Notes: a model not told the origin generated them from the sequence alone. Positions 18,601 to 32,939 are shown, numbered from the stretch's first letter. The stretch is 64,000 nucleotides of DNA from Polyodon spathula (GCF_017654505.1 NC_054539.1:69073256-69137255); one strand, 5' to 3'. Program-made: numbers and translations.

Positions 18601-19080
18601 TGCTTTTCAAAAGAGTGTTTTGTACCGTGGATATAAACTTTGAATTTGATATGTCATTATGAGATCCTCCATTGGAAAGGGATTTTAAAAAGTAAACACT
18701 GGCAAAAGAATAATTAAATCTCATAATATACGCAAGGAAGGGGGAGTTTTGTTTTTTCTTTGATTTGACCCTGGCTCTAAATAGAGCTCTTTCTTTATCA
18801 TCAACCCTACTAAAATGCTCATTAATATTCACCACAGACATAAAGGCTGAAACTCATTCTACAGCCCTAAGTGTTTATTGGTGGGTGGCTTTTGTTGTTC
18901 TGTGCCACTGGAAGATGAAAAGTGCAGATTGTAAATCAGGTCTTCAATTGGACCACCAGTTGCTTTGACAGGGTACTGGGTGAGGCAGAACTATTCTTCA
19001 TACATTGTGTAACACAGGGGACCACAAGAAGAAACCCCAAGGCTTAACTCGAGTGAACACATTGGTACCAGCTGATGACA
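15641..19080. other. Intergenic sequence upstream of CYS1, no gene
   Basis: No conserved coding exon is seen on either strand. A single RFX-type X-box match lies at 17001-17014 and is listed separately. An A run is present at 17098-17112. Confidence 0.5.
17001..17014 (+). promoter_or_regulatory. Candidate RFX X-box (GTAACC-TT-AGCAAC)
   Basis: A full match to the ciliary X-box form GTNRCC-N(0-3)-RGYAAC. CYS1 encodes a ciliary protein, which gives it some context, but the site is 7.3 kb upstream of the CYS1 ATG, and about one such match is expected by chance in 64 kb. Confidence 0.25.
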
Positions 19081-19091
19081 CTATATATATA

Positions 19092-19158
<67 letters not shown>
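19081..19158. repeat. (AT)n-(AC)n compound microsatellite
   Basis: Interrupted AT dinucleotides followed by about 12 CA units. Confidence 0.9.
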
Positions 19159-19162
<4 letters not shown>

Positions 19163-21227
19163 GTATGTACAATTACAAATTATTAGCTCTACATTATAAT
19201 GTTTCATTTTGATGAGAGAAACTGAGACACCAGATGTGTACATGCCTCAAAACATTATTATTTAGTTTTTTTGTGATATTAAGTTCCCACATTAAAGAGC
19301 AAATATAGAACAATATTCATTTGTAATGGATTCAGGGTTGGTAAGCCATGGGTATGATTACAGAATTTCACCATTTCCAGCATAAAACCAAAAACAGTAC
19401 AGTATTCATTGAGAACATAGAAATTCCCACTTAACCACAAGAGCTCCACAGCTGAGGTAATGCCTGTGGATGTTCTTTTAACTCTCTCTAGACTCGTCAT
19501 CTGTGAGCTATGAACAACAACATCTGTGTACTCCCTCTGAAAAAACGGCTTAATGATCCTGAGAGACTTCTTGAGCAAGAAAATGTTTGGCAGTTAGTAC
19601 GGTATACTTAATAACAAGATAATACAATTTTTTAAAAAAGTACAATGAAAAATGACAGCGGGGACAGACATCTTTAATAAAATTACCCAAACCAATGCAG
19701 ATATTTTTTTTCACCTCGCTGGATATCACTTCCATCTGTTTCATCTAATAGTTTCCAAACTGGAAAAGGCTGCAAAAGCAGCAGGTTTAATGCTACCAGA
19801 TCAGAGCTTGAAATGAACAGAAAGGTAACCTGGGTACCCAGATATTTGTAACAATGGATACCCTGTTGGTACCAGGTTTTCTAAATGTGACAACCTATAC
19901 CAATAACAGACATTTTAGATAATATATGATAAGTATAGGACTTGATACCTGTGTCAGTGATAACAGGGCCTACTCCGTTACTCCTCTCTGGGATAATTTC
20001 TACAAAGAAGACCAGACACTGTCATAACATCAAATTAAAGAATGACTTCAGTGTTCCTTCCTTTGCGACTTAAAGAAACTTTTGTCGAACAGGAAAATGC
20101 TCTCAGTCCATTCTCAGCACAGGCTAGCATCCTGCTGGCCCTACCCTGAACCTGGCCCTGGAAGTGACCTCCCTCTGACACAGTGAAAGGCTCTTTCTGT
20201 TTCAATGTCCAGTAACTTCTTGGCCTCTTGGAAAGGATGGAAAACAAAGGTGAAAGAGACAAGTGTTGGCAGGTGTCCACTTGATCCAAGCCTGACAAAA
20301 CTCCATACACGTGCATCCCCTATTTTAATTAATTAATCAGATACTGAACACCGGTATTGACAGTTGTCTGGGCCAACCACCATCATGGTAAAAAAAATAG
20401 TAAAAGCAGGTTTAAATTCAGTTCTTTATGATTTACCATGAATAAGAACCCTATTGAGTTCTGCATCTCATTTCCAAGGGTGTCCTGGGAGGCCGCAGCA
20501 GTACACAATCACACTCAATCAATCACAAAGAAAGCAATTACAGATGAGCAGGAAAAAGCACAGTAAATGCAAAGTGTTTTCATGGTCAGCTGCAGGGGGG
20601 AGAAGCAGTGGACAGTCAAAAGGAACGGATATAGCAGCAGCACAGTATTCTACAGCTGATGTCTGTGCCTGTCCAGCACTGCTGCTGTAAGAAATCTAGT
20701 GTTGGTGGCTGGTACTGTGTGGTGTGTGTAATGTGTAATGTGCATGTGTCTGTGGTTAAATATCATTATTCTTATAGGGGGCAAGACAGATTGTGTCGAT
20801 CAATAACCCAGTCCATTATTTAAGTGAATAAATGCATTATAATTGAACTGCAGACAGGTGGTAGTGATTCATTTTACAAGCACCCTGGTAGACTTCTTAT
20901 CCAAACTGTGTTGGTTAAACACTTCATGTATTAAAGTGAATGATTACTCAATCGCTATGGTGACAAAGGTATACACTTCTGGCTAGAGCACTACAGAATC
21001 TGCTGTAAGTACCTGATATGATTATATTTTAGCCATAATGCTGTCAGGCTGCCAAACTAGAGCTCTTCTTTTACTGCCAGTCTCACCCTTAATTTGATTT
21101 TCCTGCTATGGATAATATCATATTACTGGGTTCTCCTCAAAACCAAAGTGCTTTCATAAGCAACTTTGGTGCCAGTTTTCCAAAGATTCCTAGGCTTTTT
21201 TAAATGGGAAAATCAGATGTTTGGGTA

Positions 21228-21228
<1 letters not shown>
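19159..21228. other. Intergenic sequence, no gene
   Basis: No conserved frame. The 99-aa and 93-aa minus frames near 19279-19578 and 20035-20316 have no recognisable domain or splice support. Confidence 0.45.

Positions 21229-21294
<66 letters not shown>
21229..21294. repeat. (TA)n microsatellite
   Basis: About 33 TA units, directly followed by an LTR fragment at 21295. Confidence 0.95.
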
Positions 21295-21297
<3 letters not shown>

Positions 21298-21366
21298 GCG
21301 AAGAGACACTCTGTGTTCCGTGTTTCCTTTTATTGTGCTCTGTAACCACATTGTGTTGTTATATTT
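21295..21366 (+). mobile_element. Fragment of an LTR, same family as 25893-27973
   Basis: The blocks GACACTCTGTGTTCCGTG, TTTTATTGTGCTCTGTAACC and ACATTGTGTTGTTA match, with few differences, the first 60-70 bases of the LTRs at 25893 and 27745. The rest of the LTR is missing. It begins right at the edge of a TA repeat, as does the 5' LTR in CYS1 intron 1. Confidence 0.7.
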
Positions 21367-24338
21367 CACTGCTAAAAATAAATGTAATCATATCCAAGGA
21401 TGACATACTAAATACTATTATGAGACATACTAAATCATTGTTTTCCAAATTTGTAGATTATTGTTTAGTGCTGTCTCGTATATTGCCAGTTTTACATTCC
21501 TTTCACCAATGGAATTTTGGATGGGTAACTGATAAATACAGTTGTGCCCAAAGCAGTCACTCCCTTTGTGTGATGACAAAGGGATTACAGGTTTTAGAGC
21601 ACTTCGAAATTTGAATGGCTAATATGCAGTTGTTGATTTACATCCATTTGGTTACAACTTCAGACACATAGGTGCACAGTCTTTCTTACAAATACAAGGT
21701 GAGGAGGCCCAGAATGGGCTTCTTTAAAGGCCAGCCTATGTTTACATTATCGAAATGTTTTCCAATTGGGGTGGCATTATTATGAGATGAGACAGGGTCT
21801 TCAATGGCCACAGAGTAGACAGGTACTCAGTTTAACGAATGTTTGCTTGACAAGTAAAGCTACTCCTATTCCAAGATACGGTATAATGAGAAGCTGACTT
21901 TTTTTAGGGTTTTAGAGGTATAATATTCACACATGTTTGAAAACAACTTAATAACCAAGGTCAGTGAAGATGGTCAATAGAGATTCTCTTCAGACGTTTC
22001 TGTGTACATTCCAACAGTGAAGGTCGACAAACACAGAGGATGGATTGGCTCTGGGTTCTGCCCCATATGTAATAATGGTACAGGAGCGGAATTCGCTCAC
22101 TGGTCCTTTGTTGAGAAGAGAGCTAAAGAAAGGCTTTGTCGGTGATCACTGGGATGCCCCTGATCTGCACATGGAATGTGCCTCTCCAGCGTCACACAGA
22201 GTGTAACTCCAATCAGTCTCCGTCAAAATACCCAGGAGCAATTCAATTAAGAACAAACCAGACGTGCCCTTTTCAGCCAGGGCAATAAAACGCATCAGTC
22301 GAACACAGATGTACAAAATGACCCGGTCATTGTCAGTGACAGGAGGTGTACTGCGAACGCAAGGATACCTTACACTTAATGAATACGCAGGCATTGTAAT
22401 GCAAGCTGTCTGCTTTTCTACATGGAATACAATAAAAGTCAGGATCATGCTTTTTAAAGATTAAAGTCATCATTTCCAAAATATGCAAATTGAGAAACCC
22501 TAGATAAAGGGGTTAAGTAGCAATTTAGTTTTAGTTTTTATTTATTTATTTGGTTTTGTTTTGTTAATTTGGATCAGTTTGTTCCCAAAGAAAAAAGGAC
22601 TTTAGGACTTTTGAACATTTCAAACTCTTGCAATTGTTGTCGAGTTCTAGTTTTTTCCAGTGTGTTAATATGTAGTGTGGTCACGTCACACCTTTGAATA
22701 CTTATCTGATAAGACAGGGTCTTGAATGGCCACAGAGAGAGAATTATTAGTATGTTATGTTAGTCAAATCCCTGACTTGCAGTCTTTATGTACGTATCTT
22801 GTAGAAAGTTTCTTAATCACAATAGACAATATAGCACATTGAACAGACAGCCAATAGCAGTTGTTGTGTTTCATATTCAAGGCTGCACATGTTACTGACA
22901 CTTCTCAAAGAAAGAAATGCTTGATAGACAGGGACAATTCTTGAGAATAGAAACTTTGCTATAAATTTCCACTACCAGCTTACAGGTATTAGAAGTTGCA
23001 ATAATTGCAGAATGATGGCGTACTGCATACAGGACCTCCAGAACAATCTACACTGTTCTTGGGTTTGTCATGCCAAACCGATAGGTAACCATGGTGGTCA
23101 CATAGAGTATAGAAAGCCCCATGAACACCCAACTTACCGTTGTTTCTATTCACTTTTAATATAGGCTAATGTGTAGTACATACTGAAAGGGGTCATGACC
23201 TTGGCTGTAAAAATAAATAAGCACTTGGAATAATGGAAACAACAAACAATGAACCTTTTGAAAAGAATTTAACATCAAACGAATCATTTTTCATTGTTGT
23301 TTGCTAAAGGTCTTCTAAAATGGCAGTTATTTGAAGCATCATGCTCAAGGCTTACTTTAGGTTTATTATTAATTTATGGATGGGTTAATTAATATGCCTT
23401 GATGTCTTACTTAAATTTAACTGCATCACAATCTTAATGTAATCATTATACAACGTCATCATTTATCTGATGTTTACTTAGGGATGTATTGAAGAGTATT
23501 AAGTGTACAGCAAGAAAATGGTAGATCTTTTTTGTTGTGGTAAATGAATACACAACTGTTTAAACATTTTCAGGACATCTGCTTTTTGGATAGGAGGGGC
23601 GTGTTTCCCGTGGGACGACCACTAGATTCTATTTAAGTTATGTAATCTTTTTTTATATGTGTGCATTTCGTGCACTTCGTTGTGTAACCCTTCTTCTGCG
23701 TGAAGGAGACACCGCACTCTCAAGCGGGCAGTCAAAAGCCTCCGAGCTGCACAAGCAAGGGCAGCTGAAAGCAATGTTTTCTTTCTGTCTTCTGCGATAC
23801 TAACAGAAGAGCGCGGTATGCGGGTCTATGTAAACAGTGTGGTCTTTTCAGCCAGATGCATCCAGATGGCTTGGGAGCACCACGGCAGAGTTTCAGTTTA
23901 ACTTCAGCGTGAGAACACTTCTTCCAGTCAGCTACTGCTGCTGTATTAAAAATTATAGCAATCTTTCAACTGTAGACTAGACTGTCATCTGTCATAGAAT
24001 AATAGTCAACAAAGTTATTTGGGCAATAAAGTTTGTACCTCGTAATACTTTTTACCCTACTTTTCAAAGGAAAACGCTGTATGTATTTCTATTTTTTTAT
24101 TATTTATTTATTTATTTATTTTATTTTACTTTGTTCAGGCTTTCCAGTTCTGATGTCAGCCTAAATAGAAAAGTTAAATTTTAACTTACTCAATGTGCGA
24201 TTCGCCTTTAGTGGAAGGCAGGGGTATTCAACCACATCCCAGACATCAGAAAAAATGTAACCACCAGAATCTCACGCATTGCATTGACTTTGACGACAGC
24301 TAAATCACTTATTATATAATCTCACAGAGGACAACACC
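21367..24338. other. CYS1 5' flank
   Basis: No other gene is seen. It must contain the CYS1 promoter and 5' UTR, but no clear TATA box or CpG-rich block marks the start. Slightly GC-richer sequence lies around 23590-23900. A 28-base phrase (GACAGGGTCTT.AATGGCCACAGAG) occurs at about 21789 and again at about 22715. Confidence 0.4.
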
Positions 24339-25726
24339 ATGGGCAGTGGAAGCAGCAGAGGGAAAAAGATTTCATCTGGATTACAAAAAGAGGATCATAT
24401 GTACATAAATAAAAAAGAAAGGAATGGAGGTGACAGTGATCCCAAAGAGGAAAAGCGCTTGTATAACTCCTACAAGATTCAGCAACTCTCCGACTTCAGC
24501 AAGTCTAGCAACAGGTCTGGCCTAGGCTGCCACAGCGAAGGACACGACTCGGATTTTTCAATCGACGACGATGAAGACGACATAGAAGGAGAACTAGATC
24601 GAGTTTTGGCAGAATATGAAAGTCGTGATTTTTACTCGAGCAGAAAACATCAAAATAACTCCTTTGTCAGATCAAACACCTACAGTTTTTGTAATTCAAG
24701 ACAGGTGTACAAAGGGTCTGACTTTAATTCGACGCCTTACATTCAGAAAGTGGACCAGATGAGAAGTAACAAACAACCTGGCTTTGGGCTCTTCGGCCCA
24801 AAGGACGTGCAGCAGTACAACCGAGTCCAGATGTGTGAAGGCACAGTGGTCCGTCCTTCGGAAAACAACATACCGGTATTTAACAACAGAGACACCTGCA
24901 GCCAAAACATGATGAGAAACGTAAGTCACAAATTAACCAACACAGAGTTGTTATTTGACAAAGTTTCTTAACATCAGTTAATATATGCCATGTTGATTCG
25001 GTACCGTCTGTTCACTGGGAAAAACAATGCTGGCATATTGTTGTGCTCTGCGTTATTTAGTATTATACAGTAATTTATTATTATACATTGTACAAATGAG
25101 AATCAGGAACGAATTGAATCAGTGGTGTGGCTATAGGCTTATTCAGATATGTGTTTAGTTACTGTTTTATTTATTTAAAAGTTTCCCTGTTATTATCAGT
25201 TTTCGTATAATTATCTTCATTTGCCTATTGATATAATAGCCTGTAGCAGTATTTGTCATTTGTAATAATTCTGCAATTCAGGACAGGTTCGCTGTATTAA
25301 TTTATTATATATAAAGTACTTTAAAAAATATGAATGGTTCTTTATCCTCAGTACATTTTTGCTACACTGACATAATTCCTATCCACTGTCCAAGTCTTGT
25401 AAAAACAGTTACCACGCAGCTCCATGTGTTGCAAAATGTAAATGCTTACATTAAAAAGACATTAAACTCATTTTATATAAAACATAACTACCTACACAGT
25501 TACACGTACAAATATCTGTAGGCTATTGAAATTCGTAAATATCTTGCAGAACAGTTGTTTAATAAAGGAAACGGTCGACATATTCCGTGCCATGATTCAT
25601 TTTAAAGACGTAAACAGATCGTTTTGCCAAGTTCCCAAATTAGATTACTTCATAACCTCTTTTTTCTAGGGTTTTTTTTTTTAATTTTTTTCATGATCAT
25701 TAACAATATAGGGCAGTTTATCATGG

Positions 25727-25770
<44 letters not shown>

Positions 25771-25771
25771 G

Positions 25772-25802
<31 letters not shown>

Positions 25803-25805
25803 ATG

Positions 25806-25893
<88 letters not shown>

Positions 25894-28880
25894 GACGTTC
25901 TCTGTGTATCCGTGTTTTCTTTTATTGTGCTAGTGTTGTTAGTACTGTCCTGGGTATGCCTGATGTTAGTAGCTGTTAAAATTTCTGTTCTTATTGGGTC
26001 AAGTTCAAGGGTAGAGCTTATAAAATGTGTGTGGGTTTCTGTGCCCTCATCTGCATATAAGGGGGCGGGGCCGTGGGAATAAAAAGAGGCTGTGCCCCCA
26101 GTTTGGGTCACTTTTCTTCCTGGAAGCAGAGTTGCTCAGAGCTGTGGACTCTGAACCTGCCAGTGAGAGCAGCAACAATAAATAGTGTCAATTTCCGAAG
26201 AGCCTCTCTTGTTTTTCTTCTGCCTTGCCGTCATGCTACATTGGCATTAGAAGGGGGATGGAGATCGATCAAGGCAACATGAAGAAAGAACCTGCAAGAG
26301 ACAGCATGATAAGTGCTGGAGAGGCTGCTCCAGTGAGAGAAGGAGTCCTGTGAAGCAGACCAAGTTTTGGCCAGCGCCAGAGAATGGCACCTACCGGCAG
26401 GCTCAAGCACAGCGCTCGGCTGGGCTCTGGGAAGCGTCGCGATGAAGACCAAGATGGAGTGAGTGGGGGAGGCAGAGCGACCATCAACTAACGGCAGAGA
26501 GTGGTGCTTACTAGTGGCAGAGCGCACGGGGCCCGACTGGGTCAAAAAGAGTGCCATGCCAGAGAACCAGAACAGAGAGGGATGAGCGGAGCTGTAATGG
26601 TGGGATGACGGACTGAGAAGCTGCCCAGTTTTGATGGCACCACTAGCTGGGAAGCATTTCATGCCCAACTGATGGTGCTGGGCAAACTGTGCAGCTGGAC
26701 AAAGAGGACAAGGCCCAGCAGCTGACAGCGGCGCTGAGAGAGGATGCCCAGGTGGTGCTGCTGAATGTTGCAGCCTGAGAACGGCAGGGGCAAGCGCTGT
26801 TCCAGTTTGTTGAAGCCATGGGACCGGGTGAGCTCTGCAAGTCCCAGCAATCCGCTCTTCAACTCACCTAGGAGTGGGAGGATGTGACCCAGGAAGAGAG
26901 CAGCACCATTCTCCGGCCCACAGTTCGGGGAGATGAACAAGAGGGAGGCGAAGCGGAACAGGGCACCATGCAACTGCCTGAGATCCTGCGGGAGATCGTG
27001 GCTGTCCAGCAGGCCATTTTGGAGCGGTCGGCCACACCAACACCATCTACCCACCGCCACTGCTGGAGATGCAGTCAACCCGGCCACATCCGTGCCAACT
27101 GCCCCCGGCAGGAGCCGTGGCCCAGACCCAACAAGCCACTGGTGGGAAACGAGTGTGGGCCGATGTAACGGGAATCATCGATCCACTCCTCCAACCCCAA
27201 CCTGAATGCAGCGCACACCGCGCCAGCCATCGTCAGTTGAAGTTTGGAAAGTTGAATCAGAGAGTCATCCTACACCACAACCACCTTGCTCCTTACCAGC
27301 AGCAGGCCCCATCTCACCAGTCACCATGCCACTGCACTCCCCGCCAGGATTCATTTCCGATCACCCCTCCACCAGGTCCAGCCTCACCGGGTGATATGCC
27401 GTGGTCAACAAGGATGCTTCTCCCTTCACCACTGGCATCACAGACCCATGCCACCAGCCTGGAACCTACAGTGAACTCTCCCCGCGATCAGGAACAACCT
27501 CCCAGAATCTGCGGAAGCCTACCAGGTACCGGGACTTTGTGTCATACGCTGCTGAGCTGGGTGCTGGAACCGCTGCCTAGCTGCTCTGCTTGTTTTCTGG
27601 ACCAAAGGACGGTATTAGGTCAGTCATTCAAACTGGGTTCCAGTCTGCGGACCTTGCCGGACTGCCAGTGCCAAGCGCGGTTGTAACCTAAACCCACTGA
27701 CGGGACGCTGAGTTGCTTTTTGGGGACAAAAAATGTGGGGGCAATGTGACATTCTTTGTATATCCGTGTTTTCTTTTGTTGTGCTCCATCTGTAACCACA
27801 TTGTGTTAATACTGTCGTTCTGGGTATGCCTGATATGAGTGGCTGTTAAAATCTCTGTTTTTACTGGGTCAACTTCAAGGGTAGGGCCAATAGAATTGGT
27901 GGGTTTCCACAGACTCGTTTGCATAAAAGGGTGTGGGACCACTGTTTTTGTTCTGCCTTGCCGACGTGCTTCAATATATAGGAAACTTTGGATTTTTATC
28001 CAGCTGTTTCATTGGTCAAAAGAAGGTCACATGGCCATCAATAAAAAAAGTGGTCTATATTGCATGTAGCAGGTAATATTGAATGTGATTACATCATTAA
28101 GAACGTTTTTGCCAGGCTCCATATTCAAATCCTATTGCATGAAATTTGATATGGTAAGAATTATCTATCAAAATATTCAATTACATCATTATAGAGGATT
28201 TTGCAGTCACCCGCACTCTTTCTAGTTTAACCTTTCTTTCTAGGTTAAGTTTCTATTTATTTAATATTTTTTCCTGCTTCGCACAGTCCCGCCCCAATCA
28301 GACAAACACAGCAAATCAGCAGGCGTTAAGGTCTGATTGATGGAAACGATCCTCAGAGGAAGTAATTCCCGCCCCCGGACAGGTGTGTGCTTTTGGTAAC
28401 TAGTTAGCAAAACTATTCATTCTCTTTAGCAACAGTTCACACAGTTCACACTCACTTCATGTTCAATAAAATCAACTCATTTGTGTGAGTTGAATGACCC
28501 GACCTGACTTAATGTCCCGGAATTATGGAGCCTTCTGATAACCCTACTTTGGCTTCAGGCAAAATAACCCCTGCCAGTCAGTATTGCTCTCTGGGGCAAT
28601 TGTTTTCTGATATGTGACTCAAAACTGTTGCGTGTGTGTGTGTTGTTTATATTTATTTTATTTTGTTCTTGTAAACACTAACTCACCCTCATTATTAATA
28701 TAAAGGACTCCCAGAAGCAGGGAAGGACCCAAGATTTGAAGAACAGCAATTTGGCAGACATGTGAGTACCTTGCTCTATATTATTCAATTGCTGCTTAAT
28801 GTATAAAATCAAGAGCTATACGATTTATTTTCATCAAGAATATTTTCCTTTTTTTTAAGAACATAGCTTTACTGTTTGTA

Positions 28881-28918
<38 letters not shown>

Positions 28919-29585
28919 ATAATTGCACATAACTATTTAAAATTATTTTATAGAAACCAAATGTTTTTGGGTGCTGCTGTATATCTTTCCAAGGATAAAA
29001 GTAACAGATTACAAATGGCACTGCCATTAAAAAGTTACAAAGACTTCCATCCACAGAAGGTTTAATGGAATATCATAACAAATGGTCTGCATTAGTCCTA
29101 CCAGCAGTTCACGAGCAGATGGACTCAATAACAATTGCTATGGTTTTCTAACTTGTATATTAACAGTAAAGCAGTCTATACTATTATAGGAAGGCATATA
29201 ATATTATAGGAAGGCGTGTTTCTATGTTTGGGTTATATGACACTCATGGTGTGACACCCACATCCTGTTTACTTCCCTCGTGCAATTACACCTATAATAT
29301 CACAGAACATTCTACTGCCCTTATATAATGTAAGGGTTGCACATCACACTGCTGACCAGCTGTTAGCAGTTACTAGAGGCTACTGTTCTGTCAAAGCATA
29401 TTTAATAGTGTAGGAATGAAGCCAGGATGGATTGTACTGTGGGACTAGAGAGGTCAGATCTCAATAACTGATCAAAGATCACTGTTGTTTTCAGATTGCA
29501 CAACAGCAGTGAGAATGCAGCCACGGTTCTCTATGACGGCTCTGAAGAGGAACTCATGTCCAGCATAGAGCGAGAGTACAGCTGA
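24339..29585 (+). CDS. CYS1: Cystin-1, long fish form
   Basis: Cystin is a membrane-tethered primary-cilium protein; loss of the mouse gene (cpk) causes polycystic kidney disease. Exons: 24339-24920 (194 codons, phase 0), 28706-28761 (56 bases; an alternative acceptor at 28715 removes three codons in frame) and 29495-29585. Total 729 bases, about 242 aa, against 158 in human. The N-terminus MGSGSSRGKK has Gly2 for N-myristoylation plus basic residues, as in mammalian cystin. Residues 70-92 are strongly acidic and end in ELDRVLAEYES, comparable to the mammalian LDELLAES segment. The C-terminus SEEELMSSIEREYS matches the mammalian SEEGLMASIEREYCR and is the decisive evidence. The ATG lies in a good context (CACCATGG). 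The mammalian AxEGG ciliary motif is not visible. Intron 1 (3.8 kb) contains an LTR element in the same orientation. Divergent from RRM2, convergent with KLF11. Exon 2 is the least certain exon; phase and splice sites fit. Confidence 0.88.
25730..25886. repeat. Compound TA/GT/GA microsatellite
   Basis: Alternating (TA), (GT)n, GTATGTAT and (TA)n blocks, then about 17 GA units, in CYS1 intron 1. The GA block runs into the start of the 5' LTR. Confidence 0.95.
25893..26240 (+). repeat. 5' LTR
   Basis: The start is merged with the GA microsatellite, so the expected TGTGAC is lost. The end is GCTACA at 26240. It carries a TATAAAA at about 26019 and a CATATAAGGGGG at about 26055, either a plausible promoter core. 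AATAAA occurs twice (about 26080 and 26176), the second a plausible poly(A) signal. It is about 120 bases longer than the 3' LTR. Confidence 0.75.
26241..27744 (+). pseudogene. Broken gag with zinc knuckle joined to an integrase-end remnant
   Basis: The region around 26640-26700 reads, with frame breaks, as a capsid-like segment (TTSWEAFHAQL), as in fish gypsy Gag. A CCHC zinc knuckle is encoded at about 27061-27102 (C-x2-C-x4-H-x4-C, CWRCSQPGHIRANC). About 140 bases later the frame encodes GKLNQRVILHHNHLAPY, which resembles the extreme C-terminal part of gypsy integrases. The whole pol core between is absent. Several stop codons and frameshifts interrupt gag. No functional product is expected. 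Confidence 0.7.
27745..27973 (+). repeat. 3' LTR, shortened
   Basis: Begins TGTGACATTC and ends near GCTTCA. Compared with the 5' LTR it lacks about 120 bases between a GTGGGACCACTG block and the TTCTGCCTTGCCG end, including the second AATAAA. The unequal LTRs mean their divergence should be measured only over the shared part. Confidence 0.75.
28877..28918. repeat. (TTA)n microsatellite in CYS1 intron 2
   Basis: About 14 ATT units, 115 bases after the exon 2 donor. Confidence 0.95.
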
Positions 29586-32074
<2,489 letters not shown>

Positions 32075-32403
32075 TGTAACACAATTTTTGTTCCTGGGTA
32101 GTAAGTGTTATTTCCTAATTGCTTATGCATCAAAAGTATAGAAAATGGCTATTATTCCCCACAGACTTTGCTTTTGTGACCAGGACAGTGATATTTTGAA
32201 ATGTTACTACTTCCAATGAGAAAACGGGAGCTTTTGTGTCTTTTCGTTCACATAAAGTCAGAAAAAAACAACATATGAATCCAAATTAACATGTATTTAT
32301 GCTAAAGTAATACTAAAATGACTACAAAAGATTTAGAAGTGAGTAGTTTTGAGATTTACGATTATACTGTACATTTACAGTATAATCGTAAATCTCGAAA
32401 AAC
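32075..32403. mobile_element. Foldback MITE, left copy (right half missing)
   Basis: The outer end (TTGTTCCTGGGTAGTAAGTG..) through the inner AGTGAGTAGTTTTGAG segment matches, inverted, the right half of the copy at 32940-33398. The centre is a perfect hairpin with 21-base arms at 32351-32371 and 32376-32396 and a 4-base CATT loop. The sequence after about 32403 leaves the family, so the second arm is lost. No coding capacity. Confidence 0.75.
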
Positions 32404-32939
32404 TGTAACCTGTAAACCTGTAATCTCTATAACCATCCTCAGGAAGTCAGAAAGAGATATGCTAGGACTGACCCACAAACACCCTAGCAATAGCTGAGCT
32501 GAAAACACTTATCTTGCTGATAGAGAAGGCTGTTTAGCATACAAAACCAAATAAGACACCACTTACTTACTCAAAAGATATGAGCACCTGATAACCAGCT
32601 ATCTCAAAACACGCCAAGAATTCTGGGTATGCAGAACATAGATGCAAGCACAGGTATGCTGTGGGACAGTCGCCTTGTTGTTTCCAATCGGACCTGGGTT
32701 CATTCAGTTTTTGTATGTACAGAATACTGCAGCTAAATAAAGGTGAAGCCCCAAAAATAATGTAAACAAATAATTTAATCAGTAATTTCAGAACCAGGCT
32801 CGGTAGGAGAAGAAAAGCAGCAGATAATTATTTTTGAGGAGTACGGCCAGAAATTTTATAAGGTTTTCTGAAGTTTGTTGCTGGGGGTCCACACAGCAAT
32901 AAGTTGGGCATAAAGCACATGTTACTACCATTAACAAAA
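32404..32939. other. Spacer between the two foldback MITE copies
   Basis: No gene and no clear repeat. It contains a short AACCTGTAAACCTGTAA tandem phrase at about 32407. Confidence 0.4.

Larger units (their letters stand above)
25893..27973 (+). mobile_element. Internally deleted Ty3/gypsy-type LTR retrotransposon
   Basis: About 2.1 kb inside CYS1 intron 1, sense to the gene. The LTRs share start blocks, GGGTATGCCTGAT, GTTAAAATNTCTGTT, a CTGGGTCAA-type block and a TTCTGCCTTGCCG end. A purine-rich tract (AAAAAATGTGGGGGCAA) lies directly before the 3' LTR and a possible primer-binding region (TTGGCATTAGAAGG) directly after the 5' LTR. The interior has gag traces and an integrase-end trace but no protease, reverse transcriptase or RNase H. 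The flanks are TA-rich (ATATATA after 27973), so a target duplication is hard to read. It is non-autonomous and decayed. Confidence 0.82.

Noticed and set aside
21786..22742. Repeated 28-base phrase GACAGGGTCTT.AATGGCCACAGAG at two places about 925 bases apart
   Set aside because: The similarity does not extend on either side, so no repeat unit or element can be defined.
25650..26111. 153-codon minus-strand frame with Tyr-Ile and Ser-Leu repeats
   Set aside because: It reads through the TA/GT/GA microsatellite and into the LTR; low-complexity artefact.
26231..26668. 145-codon minus-strand frame inside the LTR element
   Set aside because: It is the antisense shadow of the degraded gag region and shows no recognisable protein.
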